A stretch of 64,000 bases of DNA from Homalodisca vitripennis (GCF_021130785.1 NC_060208.1:52491501-52555500); one strand, 5' to 3'; shown: positions 1 through 14,310, counted from the stretch's first letter. The notes: a model not told the origin generated them from the letters alone. Program-made: numbers and translations.

Positions 1-1131
1 CATTCAGATTACATTTGACAGATTCCTGACTTGAATAATGAAATATATTGCATGGGTTTGCAGCCAATTTTGGGGTCAGTTCAGACTAGCACAATATAAT
101 CAAACCTAATGCTCAATATGTATTGCGCAATATACCTCTATAATTTGTGCCAATCTGTATTTTGAGGTGCATGTTTAAAAGCCGTAAAGATCTTAATATA
201 ACATTTTGTTGTTAATTGTGAGTACTCCAAAATGAACGCGAACTGTATGGTACAGAGTCTGGTATATTAGAACATTATTAAAAAATATTGAACCAATGCG
301 TAGTGCTGAAGATTACTTGTAGGACTATCTTTGTAAGAATAAGGATTCGTCTGAATATCTGACCCTGACTTCTCAAACAACACAATTTGGCGTAAGTTGC
401 CGATATATTGAGGTCCAAACTTTTTAACTGTGTAAAAGAGTTGTTGGGCGATCTGACTTGAAGGATAGCTCAGTATATTGTACAACCCATTCGTCACGGA
501 AGTAAATTACGCTATTAACCCTTTTTTCAATCATTATTGTTGTCCTTAACCTCTCTGAAAGTAACCATCCTCATATTGATTACGTAAAATGTTTCTCATT
601 ATTCACCAGGTGATTATTTGGCCATTATGTGACTAAATCGAAATCAATAGTTTGTGGATAAAAAATTACAGAATCGCATGGACATGACTATCATGTTTGT
701 TTATACAGTCAAAATTAACGTTTCGCTTACACGTATGTTTATAAATTCAGACAATTATACTTAACGCATGTATCATGACAGAAACTAACCATTTACAAAC
801 GTACTGCTATTGGCGATTCAGTTTCGGTAATCTATAAAGTTTCGAAAATAATTTACATGTTTATTTGTCAAACTCATGTATTCACTTTGAAATTGAATAC
901 CTTACATCCAACGTCTCTCCAGAAGCAGCGCAGATGAAAAGACAGGCACACAGATCCAACTGTAATTGATTATATAGTTATGACCTTGCTAAAACTTAAG
1001 CAAAAATTGTATAAGGTGGCTTATGAAATACATTTTCCGAAACTGTTTCAGTTAGTACCTGAAAACCTCCAATAATGACACGCATACACAAAAAATAATA
1101 CAAAAAATGAACTTGTATTGTTTACTCATAA
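1..1131. other. AT-rich non-coding DNA
   Basis: No coding region, RNA gene or repeat can be supported here. The only open frame of note (minus strand, 267-497) has no recognisable motif and lies in low-complexity AT-rich sequence. Confidence 0.5.
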
Positions 1132-2349
1132 ACTCGAAATTGTGAAACACATAGGGCACAGCTACCACAGTTGTGGCAGACAGAGAAGTGAATAATAATG
1201 TAAGCACGTAATCTACTTTAGGAGGGTTCTGCAGTGGTCGGACCAGTTCAACACATAATCCACAATGCGTCTTTCTGCCTTTTAACATCTCTGTTACAGT
1301 TTTAGCAAACACACTCGTAACGGAGTAAGTAATCACTCGAAATTGTGAAACACTTAGGGCACAGCTACCACAGTTGTGGCAGACAGAGAAGTGAATAATA
1401 ATGTAAGCACGTAATCTACTTTAGGAGGGTTCTGCAGTGGTCGGACCAGTTCAACCCATAATCCACAATGCGACTTTCTGCCTTTAACATCTCTGTTACA
1501 GTTTTAGCAAACACACTCGTAACGGAGTAAGTAATCACTCGAAATTGTGAAACACTTAGGGCACAGCTACCACAGTTGTGGCAGACAGAGAAGTGAATAA
1601 TAATGTAAGCACGTAATCTACTTTAGGAGGGTTCTGCAGTGGTCGGACCAGTTCAACACATAATCCACAATGCGACTTTCTGCCTTTTAACATCTCTGTT
1701 ACAGTTTTAGCAAACACACTCGTAACGGAGTAAGTAATCACTCGAAATTGTGAAACACTTAGGGCACAGCTACCACAGTTGTGGCAGACAGAGAAGTGAA
1801 TAATAATGTAAGCACGTAATCTACTTTAGGAGGGTTCTGCAGTGGTCGGACCAGTTCAACACATAATCCACAATGCGACTTTCTGCCTTTTAACATCTCT
1901 GTTACAGTTTTAGCAAACACACTCGTAACGGAGTAAGTAATCACTCGAAATTGTGAAACACTTAGGGCACAGCTACCACAGCTATGCCAGACAGAGAAGT
2001 GAATAATAATGTAAGCACGTAATCTACTTTAGGAGGGTTCTGCAGTGGTCGGACCAGTTCAACACATAATCCACAATGCGACTTTCTGCCTTTTAACATC
2101 TCTGTTACAGTTTTAGCAAACACACTCGTAACGGAGTAAGTAATCACTCGAAATTGTGAAACACTTAGGGCACAGCTACCACAGTTGTGGCAGACAGAGA
2201 AGTGAATAATAATGTAAGCACGTAATCTACTTTAGGAGGGTTCTGCAGTGGTCAGACCACTTCAGCGAACATCCACAATGTTACTTTCTGCCTTTTAACA
2301 TCTCTGTTACAGTTTTAGCAAACACACTCGTGGCGGAGTAAATAATCAC
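1132..2349. repeat. 203-bp tandem satellite, six monomers (family A)
   Basis: Monomers begin at about 1132, 1335, 1537, 1740, 1943 and 2146 (phrase ACTCGAAATTGTGAAACAC), a 203-bp period with one 202-bp copy. Inner monomers are almost identical; the last is diverged and loses the phase near 2345. The monomer is more GC-rich than its surroundings and holds the near-palindrome TGGTCGGACCA. Each monomer opens a ~61-codon minus-strand frame, which is a by-product of the repeat and not a gene. A diverged inverted copy lies at 22420-22520. Confidence 0.95.
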
Positions 2350-2394
2350 TTACTTTATTATGTGCAAGTATTTAATTATTTATTTTGGCTGAAG

Positions 2395-2760
2395 CGCTGC
2401 AATCACTCACTCACTCATTACATAATTACGTGCGGTATTACACTGTAATTTCTCTGTCATTATACATTCTCATGAGGTGCAATCTTGTAATCACTAAGTG
2501 ATTATATAATTACTAGTTCTGTAATATGTCATACATCATATATTCACATGCGATGTAACGCTGTAATCTCTCTGTCGTGATAACAGTCTCATGAGGTGTA
2601 ATACTGTAATCTCTAAGTGGTTATATATTCACTATTGCGCAATGGTCTAATCTCTCCGTGATTAATTACTAATGGCACAGTGTTGTAATCTCTCACTTAC
2701 TATATAATCAATAGAGGCGTAGTTCTGTAGTGTCTGTCTTATGTAATGACTAGTATAATA
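2395..2760. repeat. Degenerate ~41-bp minisatellite (family B)
   Basis: The phrase TGTAATCTCT and close variants recur about every 34-43 bases, each followed by a gtgattatataattact-like half. Copies are strongly diverged. Weaker traces continue towards 3150. Confidence 0.6.
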
Positions 2761-3213
2761 GGTATATATCTGAGTTATTAATTATTCGTTGTACGGCATA
2801 TTGACCAGTTATATATAACAACACAGTAATTCGTTAATCATGGCGTATGTTTTAATCATTTGTACTATACAAATATGTATGGTGTATTACTCTAATTTTA
2901 TTATATTTAACTTACTTCCTGCATGATGTTGTAAAGTCAGACTTATTATATAACCGTTACAATATATTCTTCTAATCCCGCTGTAATTACGTTCTGAAAT
3001 TGGTAGAATTTATAAATCATCATATAATTATTTGGCGAAGACCAGTAAATTCTTAATGAGTAATACTTTGTTACATGGTTATGTAATTTCAAAGTAATTA
3101 CATTTTGTAAAATGATGTATCTAATTGGTTATATATTAATATAATACCTAGATTACTCTATATTAGTGAATGGCCTAGTGGTTTACTGTCTTACACACTC
3201 GATATTTCAAACC

Positions 3214-3557
3214 ATACTAACTAACAAGAGATGATTACTACCAAGGTAATACCAACTAACAAGAGATGATTACTACCAAGGTAATACCAACTAACAAGAG
3301 ATGATTACTACCAAGGTAATACCAACTAACAAGAGATGATTACTACCAAGGTAATACCAACTAACAAGAGATGATTACTACCAAGGTAATACCAACTAAC
3401 AAGAGATGATTACTACCAAGGTAATACCAACTAACAAGAGATTATTACTACCAAGGTAATACCAACTAGATGATTACTACCAAGGTAATACCAACTAACA
3501 AGAGATGATTACTACCAAGGTAATACCAACTAACAAGAGATGATTACTACCAAGGTA
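3214..3557. repeat. 35-bp minisatellite, about ten copies (family C)
   Basis: An exact 35-bp unit containing CTAACAAGAGATGATTAC and TACCAAGGTAA is repeated head to tail. One copy has attatt for atgatt and one has lost about five bases (ACCAACTAGATG). There are no unique spacers between units, so this is a minisatellite. Confidence 0.95.
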
Positions 3558-4256
3558 GATAGAAATAAAAGTCAACTCCAACTGATATTTTGCTTCTACA
3601 ACAATCATTGAGAATCTGAAGAACATCTAATTGATTACAATTCAAAAGGAAATATGTAAAAGAAAAATAATGTTTTACTACATTTAAATATCTATTTCTT
3701 CGAATAATAAATCCACTATATAATCTCCTATACTACACATAATAAAACAGAATTATCATTCAGTGTAAACACATTTGCAAGTCTATAGCTATACCATTGA
3801 TAAGATTCAAATAAACATTATTTTTGTTGTTTTTTATATTGTCTTAAATATATATCATTACTAAAACTATCACGATGTAATGAAATAATTATATATTTCT
3901 CCTTTCTAAGGCTAACTGAGAACATTTCTTAAGATTTGAAAAAGAAAATTAAACATTTTCAAGTAGTGTGTTTAAGTGAACTATTTACAAAACTTTAAAA
4001 TAATATTTATATTAAGAGTCTAGTTTTTATCTTTCATAAACAACCAAAATACGCCCTTTTTCTCTCAATACTCACAAAGACATTAAGATCAAGTTAAAAT
4101 ACTATGGCAAAAGCGGTAAAAATACTACGCACATCACGTTCACTCAACTTATTTTCCGATAGAAGCTAACATTCCTATTCATTCTTAGATAATGGTATTC
4201 ATCAGCACTGTCAGCTAATTTTAGAGTGTTTGGTAATAACACTTTATTCGAGGTCC
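3558..4256. other. AT-rich non-coding DNA
   Basis: I see no coding potential or clear repeats here. Confidence 0.5.
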
Positions 4257-4515
4257 GAACAAAAATGACACTACTGGGGGAACAATATGAATCGATGGGC
4301 AAGACACAAACCAATAACTCACGTAACCGAGTTGACGCGGTTAATTTAAAGCGTTATATTTATGACATCACTTTCACAAAAGGTCCATAAATCGCAGCTG
4401 CAATGTCAGCTGATATATGATTCATGACGTCATCGATAATAACCTCGGCGATCACAGGTGGTGCAAAATGCTGGGTATGCAAAATCCTCCAAGTGTCAAT
4501 AACTTACAAACTTTA
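4257..4515. repeat. Duplicated block 1, copy 1 (conserved, contains CRE)
   Basis: This block matches 14038-14310. The core from about 4280 to 4437 differs at only about seven of ~157 positions, while flanks are far more diverged. It contains the palindrome TGACGTCA (cAMP-response-element type) near its 3' end. No frame is open across it, so a regulatory or transposon origin is more likely than an exon. Confidence 0.85.
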
Positions 4516-6942
4516 GGAAGTTCAGAGTAATATATTTTGGAATTTCTTTCATGGACCATGAAAAAATCTGAAAGATGAGGTTGTAAAACAGTAACGCATA
4601 GCCTACATTATTATCTGTCTGTGTAATGTATTTTACGATTTTTACTAAAATTATTACGTTGTAGTTTATATACAAATTGGCCTAAAATTAAAATGTTATT
4701 GAATCTTAATATTTTATTAACATCAAAATTATGTAGCTTCAATATTTAAAATTGAGGAAATAATTTTCTCTACTTTTAAAATGACAGGTGTTTAGAATTT
4801 AATGGTACATTTTAATAAATACTACTAATTCTATACACGTTTTGATTATACTATGATAATACAATAGATAATACTATACACATATATAGATTAAGTGACA
4901 AGTATAGTACAATATAACAAAATCATAACGACTGCGTATAAGAGAAACCTTTCGGAATTCTGTATAGTTCCTTAGAACCTACGTAAAATAATATTTCTGA
5001 AATGCAACAACCTTCAGATGTATTTATATAACATCTAAATTTATTAAATATATTTGCTTTACTGATTTTCTTGAAAAACCTTTGGCCAATTACAGTCTCT
5101 GGAGAGTTCATGTACTTCGTTTTCTAAAATCACTTAAATGACAATTTGTTTACTCTTACATTGTGTTTATGATTCTCGAGAAACAGTCTCGACTAAAATA
5201 AGTCAGTGTGTTAGTGAGAGGTATTTGGCATATGCATATCAATGTTGTAGGTCTTCTGTAGGAGGTCTTCTGATGGAAAAGTAATGTTTATGGTAATTGT
5301 GAAGAAGTTTGTAACCTCAGTTTATAAGTTAGAAACGTCTCTAACTGCCTGTTGAATGTGCTCATCTCCAACTGAATAGAATCTTTCCACTTACGCTGCA
5401 ACAGTTCCGTACGTTTGTTCACCCGGTGTTGAACTCTGTTATACGATGCGTCATTTATCCCGTAAGTAAGTAAGTAATCCCATAAGTCTGGTTGAATTAG
5501 TCAAATGTAAACAGTTGATCCTTTTAACGTTTAGCACATGGTTTACTACCGTGTTTTGTAACATGATATACAAAACATTTATGTTTAGTATTTGTTAATA
5601 CTATTCATAACAAAATCTCCAGGAATCCATTCTTGGACTGATATTGTTAATTTTATCCCTCAACGGATTAAGTGACAAATCTCTTTAAAACTTTTATCTT
5701 TTGAATATAACAACGACACATCATTTACTCTGAGTCAAATTCTGCTGAGGCTTTGGAATTAAATGCTGATTATATTATTAATTAGATGAGCCAGTGTTTT
5801 CAATAGATATATTTTAAAACTATTATTATGGTTACTCAAGTTTCATTTAATGTTACATTAATCGAATAGTTCAAAAATATTTTTCTAGTATTGCCTATGC
5901 ATTATGTTTGGCTGTTGTTTGAACGTTGTACTTTAAGGGTAGAAATCAATAAATACAAATAAATACAAAGTACAAAAATAAGGTGTGCACATAACTGGAA
6001 AATATGCCCTTAAAACGTTTTTCACATTTGTCTCATTAGGTCGCACCATAAACGTTTAAAATTCTCCGGCATATGATCCACAGCAGTACTAGTTAATTCA
6101 CGTTTCAGTTCGAATCATGGTAAAAAGTTTGTAATGTATATACCATTTTATAATTAAAATTTGTGTGTTTATTGGAAACTTTGGAACTTAGAATTTCTTA
6201 CGTAGAGTTCGCACAAAACTATATCCTGACAATAAGAACTTTTACAAATATTTTTGATATTATTATAATTAAAGGTTCATTTCCTCTACAATTCCCACTA
6301 GAATATACAACTTTTTCAACAATATCAGTGTCTTGGATCAACACCGTTTTCCTCATTGACTGCAGAAATGTTCAGTTATCCTTTAAGTAGTTAATACCCA
6401 ATAACTATTTTCTTATTTTTGACGGATTGAAAATTGAGAAAAAACTAATACCAAGTAATGGAACTCTAGTAAAGGTGTGTAGGGTTTATTTAACGAGTTC
6501 CATTTAACAACATCATGCATTTTTATGAAACTATAACTATTGCTATTTCCCTCTATTAAAAAATCTGTGAAATAAAAATCTAAATAACAATAATGGGGTA
6601 AATTATGTAACATAAAACTATAATACCGTGTTTCATTAGTATTCTTGTTAAAAATCTACTTTTTATACAAAATATTTAGGAGTAGTAGTTGTAGTTGTAC
6701 GATACCAAAACTAAGGGATAAAGAGGTACCGATATAAATGGAGGATTTTATTTGCGAATTACGATTTATAACACTGACATGGAATAAAGTAATGGACAAT
6801 TTGGTATTCCACACATACATGGAAGGGATATAATTAACATATTACTTCTAAAAGATAACTTTTGTCCTGGATAAATAAATGTATATAAGAACAAAATGAA
6901 AAGAGGTTTTCATTTATTGATACCAGAAGTGGAAAAAGTAAA
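4516..6942. other. AT-rich non-coding DNA
   Basis: Short open frames here (4923-5111 minus, 6163-6390 plus, 6413-6613 minus) have no recognisable motif and no codon structure. I see no gene. Confidence 0.5.
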
Positions 6943-7076
6943 ATTTACTGACTGGCAGACAAGCGTTTCACCTACAAAGGGAGCTGTCAGTCGTCAATTA
7001 AGACATCATTAAACATTTATTGACAAACAGTTATTGGTTATTCTGACCCTTCATTGTGCTGAGAAATGAAATCGTT
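6943..7076. repeat. Duplicated block 2, copy 1
   Basis: This matches 17172-17315 in the same orientation. Shared phrases include CATTAAACATTTATTGACAA and gagctgtca, with scattered substitutions and small indels. Confidence 0.8.
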
Positions 7077-10000
7077 TTATCAACCATCACTAGCCTGTTT
7101 GTAGTTACTAGATTATAATTAGTAAGAAGGACACTAAAGTAAATATAGCCAGATTCGAGATAATATTTCTTTCTACCATGGCAAGTCGGTTAGGTTAAAT
7201 TCCAAACAATGCTCGACCACAAATATAAAATTAAAGTTTTAATATCATTTTAAATTACGAAAAGGTATATGAAATAAATGTTGTAATTATTATGTTTAAC
7301 GACCCTATACTGTACGTGAAAATTGTATTAAACCCTTCAGAACGCAGATAAATGAAAAAAAAAACACAATGTCTTGGAAACATTTAAATTATTTTAATAA
7401 TAAAAAATGTGTATTGGTAAAAAAAGTGGTCTTTAAATAACTTAAAAAGGGACAATTTGATTTATGATTGGCTGGAGAGGTTACAACTTATGTAATTTGT
7501 TTGAAGGCAGCAAAATTATTTCACAGATAGATATTAGTGAACATACATAATGAATTAGTGTTAATTTCCAACATTAATCCCGTTATGTACTACAAGGTTT
7601 CTAAATGTATCACACTTCTAAAAAAATTAAAGGAAAATAAATATGACTAGTGGCCATATTCCTAAACTTTCTTATTTCACATTTTCTCCATAATGGAAAC
7701 TGATTTAGATCACCCCTGAAAACATTTTTCTTACATCTAATGAATATACGGTTGTTTCATACAGATACTACAACTGTTACTTCTCAGATCAGGAGAAGTG
7801 AATTTTGATTTCTTTTTAACTGTTTTGCAATGTGCAGTTGCACGTTATATTCACATACGAGTAGTATTGCTACAAGATACGCCTTGTACCCTTGAACTCA
7901 CTTGCATCTTACTTGGCCGAGACTTAGCTGTAACTAAAAGAACTAATAACTGGTTACAATATCTTCAAACAGAAAATCATGAAATTAGTGACGATATAAT
8001 TCCCACAGGCTAATGAAGGCTGAAATATGCCAAAGCAGTTGCGGCAGTCGCTGGCAATAAGTGACCTCAACTTTATTACCTTTCCCGTTTAATTATTTAA
8101 CCAACCACCAAAAGTATACCGTAATAAAATTGAAACGACTGCAAACACTCTGAGCACTGTTGGGGCAAAGTATTCTTCGTTATCTGACTAAATTATATGG
8201 ACATCTTTTCACTAAATTTTTTCTATTCTCCATTCCGAGGACATTAGAAGAACTAATATATTTTTCAAACTTACAACGGGTCCTACATTGTTTCTATCCT
8301 CTTGCTTGTATTACAAAACTTCAAATGTCCTTTGGGGATTTGTATTAACCTAACTTCAGGATGTTAAAGTTTTAAATTATACCCACACTTTCAAAACAAT
8401 ATTATCAATGGATTGAAAGTTCAAATTCCTTGATGAGAAAAATCCAACAACAGTAAGAAAACCAATTTCTTACATCTCTATCCACAATGGGTACAGTTAA
8501 AACAAAATGACATGTCTAAACTTATTTGCTCATTACATTGAATAGAAGCCTGTTTCACTACATTTGGTTTGGCGTACTCCTCTTTACTTTGCCTCTATAA
8601 CTGTATTGACCCATTCCGTGATAAAAAAATCAAATAGTTATGTAACAATGATTTTCAGCAGTATTCCTTTAATTTTTAGATATAAATTTTCTTTTACAGT
8701 ATGAATAAAATATGAAATAAGTTTTTAAATTGACGAGAAAAATTTTTCCGAGTGGTGAACAACACTTCATAAGAAAGTGGCCCGGCAAAGTAATCAGCGA
8801 CTTTTGGTTATCATATCGTGGCCAGCTGATCTAAAGCCCAGCTGTTTTGGAGCTAGACAAAATTTAGTTGATAAGAGAGTGCTTGGTCTTTCAGCAGTGT
8901 ATCCAGAAACACATAAAGAAAAAGACAGTCAGATAAAGCGAAAGAAAGATTGCCGATTGGAGCTGATACTGAAAGTCTGGAATATATCGATTTTGAAGCC
9001 TGGAAATTACCAATTACGAGTAGTTGGATTATCTAATTAAATACTTGATTGAAAGAAAATATTCATCGGACCCGCCCGGTATTGAGTGAACTACGATTAT
9101 CTGTGTCAATTAGTAATTCACAATCCGCTATAATTATTTATTGCATAATTCAATCATAGGCTGTTGCACGTCGTTGTAACTTACTAAACATAATACGATA
9201 ACAGGAATATTTACTTGGTAGTCGATGTATTATTTTATTTCACTTTGAAATTAAAATAATTTACTGTTATAAATAAAATATATAATATAAAATTGAAGAT
9301 GAGAGTTTTTACACAGGCGTACAGACATACAGACTACTATTTAAACTTATGGAAATTAAATCAATACGTTTCTTGGACCAATAGGAACCCATGTACCAAA
9401 TACAAGACCCTAGAGCCTATCTATCAAGTGTTATCGCACAGATGAACTACCCTTCGTCGTCTTGAACAAAAAATCTATTGGTCTCTTTCTTGTACCGCGA
9501 AGACCTGTTGTACCAAGTTTCAGTTTTCTATGATCTATCTATCAAGAGTTTTCTATCAAGACCTTGATATCAAAGATCACGACATGATTTCAAGAAGACC
9601 TTGTCGAGTTCTTTGTAGTGTATTTGAATGTATCATACTAAAAATATATAACTATCCTCAAATTATATATAGCAATATATTATTTTACAAAAATCTCTTA
9701 AAAATTATATTTTGGAAATCCTATAACTTTAGCCACCATTGATATTTTTTTCTCAGCGTTAGCGAAGCTTATAACATGGGGGACTGGCCATATTTCTCTT
9801 AAGTATGTTTGTCTATTTTCCGCAGAATTTTTCGTGAATTAATGAGCTATGTACTTTAAATTTCACATATAGCTTAATTATTTCCAAATACGCCATGTCG
9901 AGTTTGATTGAGATACGTTTCTCTCTATGGAATTTGAAGGACGAGAACGGTTTGACTTTGCATCTAATTTTATTTAAACATGGAAAGATTAAGTTTTAAA

Positions 10001-10595
10001 ATTATGCATTTTCATCCTCGTGGTAATAGCTCTGCGTTAGTGAGGATAAGGGTATATCTTGTGAATGAATTTCAATTTTCGTATATATATTCACTGCACA
10101 CAGGCAAGATAGTATGTACCATCTGAGTAACGGTACACTTCCTTTCATGTGCCTGGCTGAGTGACAGTCCTTTGAGATTTAGACTACAGCATCAACAAGG
10201 TCATCAAGAGTAACATATTTACCTAGTCTCAAATCTTTAGCAACTTCTATCAAAAGTTATCAATCAGATTTGTAGATTGATAGATATATTAACGGACGAA
10301 CTGTCGTTGCAAGACCTTGTTTGGTTCTTAGTAATAAAAAACATTGAGTCTTTGTAAAAGTGTGCGTTAAATAGACATTTTAGTTACGTATTAGGCACGA
10401 AGTAATGATTCAACAAAATAGAGAATCTGGAGGATAAAATGTCAGTGTACAAATCGTAATTCCGTGATTTAGCGAAAAACTTTGAGGTTACACTGAAGAT
10501 AAAGTGTTCTTATAAATCATAATAGGAAATTTTAAGTAATAATAATTCATAAACAAAACAAAATATCACATTTCCCACTTACAATTTTTGAACTT
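7077..10595. other. AT-rich non-coding DNA with a short repeat trace
   Basis: Open frames at 7798-8013, 8160-8348, 8777-9040 and 9530-9742 have no identifiable domain. Near 10149-10165 is a minus-strand match to the dispersed CTCAGCCA repeat family seen at 15.77 and 52.1 kb. Confidence 0.45.
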
Positions 10596-10599
10596 GCAA

Positions 10600-10785
10600 A
10601 CGAGACACTGGATAAACACTTACCCTTCGTTGACAGAACGTTTAAAACCAGCGTTAGTGTCAAAGATGTGCTGCTCAATTATTCAACAAGTGGTGTAAAG
10701 AGATGCTCAGGCAGCAGGCAACTAAGGATGCCTCAGGGTTGAGCATTAGGTCCTCATTGTTTTCAGTTTTCAGTTCTCTCGTAAT
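10600..10785 (+). pseudogene. Relic of LINE reverse transcriptase (block 3, copy 1)
   Basis: The translated sequence carries RMPQG followed by a stop and then ALGPHCF, a decayed form of the GxPQGSxLGPxLF motif of non-LTR retrotransposon reverse transcriptases. It aligns with 20540-20760, where the same frame stays open. Only ~50 codons are recognisable; the rest of the LINE is not visible. Confidence 0.65.
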
Positions 10786-10974
10786 GTACAGAAACATGTG
10801 GGTTGTTTTGAGCTATGTTGAATTCTTTCTTTACTTATATGAAAGTTCATGATCAAAAGTATTGTATCATTTAAAACTATTTTCGTTATTAAAAAGTACT
10901 CAAAGTAACATTTGTATGAATAATAAAGAAATCAGCATATAAAACTGTGTAATTATTAATAATTTGAATGGACA

Positions 10975-11180
10975 TTAAATGAGTGAAATGAATACTGAAG
11001 CCACGCTCCACTATGTAAACTAGGAGAAGTGTTTGCTAAATGAAAGCCAACTCAAATCGATCCTTTCAAACACCACACTATATTATTCAACACATTGTTT
11101 ACACTAAAAGCTCTGCGTTATGTAAATGATTGCGAAGGGGAGAAGAGGAACTACAAAGATGTCAGATGTTGAGAAAGTAT
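10975..11180. repeat. Duplicated block 4, copy 1
   Basis: This matches 21110-21285. Shared phrases include CTCAAATCGATCC, TTCAACACATTGTTTACACT and GCGTTATGTAAATGAT. It follows the reverse-transcriptase relic at a similar distance in both copies. Confidence 0.85.
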
Positions 11181-11659
11181 TTAATAAAATATATGTATAT
11201 AGAATGTATATAGCATTGGCTTGCACACTATATAGGATAGTCAAGTAATAAATGATAATTATTAATAATAGTAAGTTAAATATTTGAACTGATTTAGGTT
11301 TTTATATTTTATTAATAATAAAAACAATAATAATCAATACGTAAATAGTTGACGAAGTTAGATAAATAGTATAAACGGCTATAGTTCCTGATGTCTGTTA
11401 CGCTTGAGGTGTAGCAAATTTCTACCTTATACATAAATTATACTTATACAACAAAGAAAATTGCTCTTGATAAACTCTATTGCTTCTATTCTTTAATATA
11501 ATATATTGTAAAAACCGTTTTACAACACTAAATATTTGAAGCAAATTAAATTTATATTAAAACTTACACTGTTTGTAAAACTATAAATGAAGTCAATACA
11601 ATAATTTTGTTTACAGTTCATAAAGTTTATCAATTAATTATAAAGTCACAAAGAATCAA

Positions 11660-12415
11660 TCTTTAGAAGATTATAGCATTATTCCACACAATTTCAATAA
11701 CTAAGATAATGCTGCACTACGCCACAATGTAACAATCATTCATAGATTAAAGCATTATTCCACACAATTGCAATAACTAAGATAAAACAGCACTACGCCA
11801 CAATGTAACTATCATTGATAGATTACAGCATTATTCCGCACAATTGCAATAACTAAGATAATACAGCACTACGCCACAATTTACAAATCACGAGTAGATT
11901 AAATCATTTGTCACAAGATTGCAATAACTAAGATAATACAGCACTACGCCACAATTTACTAATCACGAGTAGATTAAATCATTTGTCACAAGATTGCAAT
12001 AACTAAGATAATACAGCACTACGCCACAATTTACTAATCACGAGTAGATTAAATCTTTATGTCACAAGATTGCAATAGCTAAAATAATACAGCATTACGC
12101 CACAATTTATCAATCACGAGTATCTTAAATATTTATGTCACAAGATTGCAATAACTAAGATAATACATCATTACGCCACAATTTATCAATCACGAGTATC
12201 TTAAATATTTATGTCACAAGATTGCAATAACAAACAGAATGCAGCACTACGCCACAATGTACCAATCATCAGTAGATTACCGCGTTATGCCACAAGATAT
12301 TAATCAGTTATAGAGGCATTAACGCGACTAGGCATCACTTTAATATTACAGCACTACATCTCGATGTATCAATCATTATTAAATTACAACACTACGCCAC
12401 ATGTATGTACTCAGT
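11660..12415. repeat. ~75-bp minisatellite, about ten copies (family D)
   Basis: Units of about 75 bp contain CACAAGATTGCAATAACTAA and AGCACTACGCCACAAT. Each splits into two diverged halves of ~36-38 bp. Middle copies (about 11880-12060) are nearly identical and edge copies are diverged. Confidence 0.9.
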
Positions 12416-14037
12416 AATTACGTAAACTACGCTTCTAGTGAACTGTTATTGACAGATATTCACAATTTTAATTTGATGAGCGGCTTCTTAAAATATTAGT
12501 TTACTTGTTTTTTTATTTTAAAAAATATTTACGAACAGTTAAATTATAACCATAATACTTCGCCATCTGTATTAACAGAAATACGAGTATGTTTAGTAGT
12601 ATTCCAAAAGAATATAATATATGACAGAATATTTATAGCTAACTAAATAATAATATGTCGTAATAAGAAGTAATTATATATAACTTTATATAACTCTAAA
12701 TAAAGCCGTCAAGTACAGATTTCTCTCTATTATATTCGGTCTTTGATTATTTGCGCAAGAGTCGTATTCAACTTTTAAAAATATCAGCCAATACATAAGG
12801 ATAGGAACAAATCGAACTATTTCTCAATCAATGTAATTTTAAATCATGTAATGTAAATGGTTCTGCTAAAATTAAAGTTTCTCATCAAATATCTAACTTT
12901 TACTTTTCTTAACAGTTCAGTCTTCATCCAAAGAACTCATTATAAAAAGTACAATTATTTTCAATGTAGTGTCTCTGCAAATAATCCTTTTTAATAGCGT
13001 ACGATTTAAGAACAGGCTGTAGTGAAATGACTTCTAAGTTTACCATATAAGAACTCTGGTAACGGGTTAATAACTTTAAGTCATTTTAATTTCAATTAAG
13101 GGATATATGATATTAAGACATGAACACTTCAAATACAATCGCTTTTTATTTTTCTTCTGCAGTATACTTTATGAGTGTATAAAAAAATACAAAAAGCTTT
13201 ACTTTATTATTGTTTATTTATGCATTAATTAAAACCTTTAAAATTATAAATTTCTCAATACTCTCTAAACAAAAATGAAATGTAACAGCCAATGAGGTTT
13301 AATATTGTTGTTACGTAGCTAAAATCAAACTTAGTCGAGTCTACAAATTTACAAAATTTGACTTTATTAATGTGATTTGATTTTGGCTAACGTTTAAAGT
13401 ATAAATTAAACAAGTAATTTATTAGGAAATCAAGGATAAACTAGATTAAATAAATACATAGTTCTTAGATCATACCTGTTTTCTACAAAAAGTATTTTAT
13501 AGTGAGCTATAACCCAACAATGACTCGTGTATTGCGCCGATTGTTGAGTGTATTACTCAAATGACTCATGTATTATTGTTGAGTGCCTATCTGCGATGTG
13601 TTACTCCTACCATTATCTTGTGTTTAATGCCTCTGTAGATTGAGCCGTAATGTATCACTGCAATCTAATTGAGGGTTTTTACTCGTGATCCATGAGATCA
13701 ACAATAATATTTTTAATTAATGAGTTCATCATACGAGTATATAATAACGCCTCATTTAGATTACCCACGCGTAGCATAGTGGTACAATATGCTTAAGCCA
13801 TTATATAGTCACAGTATGGATTATAAAATGAGAAATCATATTCTCATAAACATACCTGTTTTAAAATACGCAATCTTCATTTAGAGTGAAAATCTCTTTG
13901 AACCCGGTTTTTCTCTAACATACTTTAATATAACTTTCTCATATTATAATATTGGAAAAGTCACCAGATTTCACTCAATAATAAGCTAAGTTTTCCAGCC
14001 CTAAATTTTAGTTAGGTCGTGAAGTTGAACTATAGGT
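12416..14037. repeat. AT-rich DNA with a degenerate minisatellite at 13507-13790
   Basis: From 12416 to 13506 I see nothing. From 13507 to 13790, phrases such as gactcgtgtatt, gttgagtg and tgtattactc recur in degenerate form. Its position before block 1 copy 2 corresponds to families B and C before block 1 copy 1. Confidence 0.45.
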
Positions 14038-14310
14038 GCAAACAAAAACGGCATTTACAAGAGGAACAATATGAATCGATGGGCAAGGCACAAACCAATA
14101 ACTCACGTAACCGAGTTGACGTGGTCAATTTAAAGCGTTATATTTATGACATCACTTTCACAAAAGGTCCATAAATCGAAGCTGTAATGTCAGTTGATAT
14201 ACGATTCATGACGTCATCGCTTGTAACCTCGGTGATCATAGGTAATAATGGCATTTTAATAAAATGCCGGATATACAAAATTCTTTCACGTTTAATGCAC
14301 TTACAAAATT
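14038..14310. repeat. Duplicated block 1, copy 2 (conserved, contains CRE)
   Basis: This is the second copy of the 4257-4515 block, offset 9784 bp. The core is ~95% identical and keeps TGACGTCA near 14209. Confidence 0.85.

Noticed and set aside
1052..2147. Repeated ~61-residue minus-strand open frames
   Set aside because: They repeat with the 203-bp satellite period, which is not a multiple of three, and show no protein family. They are by-products of the satellite.
3214..3557. Regular direct repeats suggestive of a CRISPR array
   Set aside because: Units are contiguous without unique spacers and the DNA is animal nuclear; it is a minisatellite. The same applies to arrays D and E.
8777..9040. 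87-codon open frame
   Set aside because: No motif or neighbouring exon support; length is within chance expectation for 64 kb.
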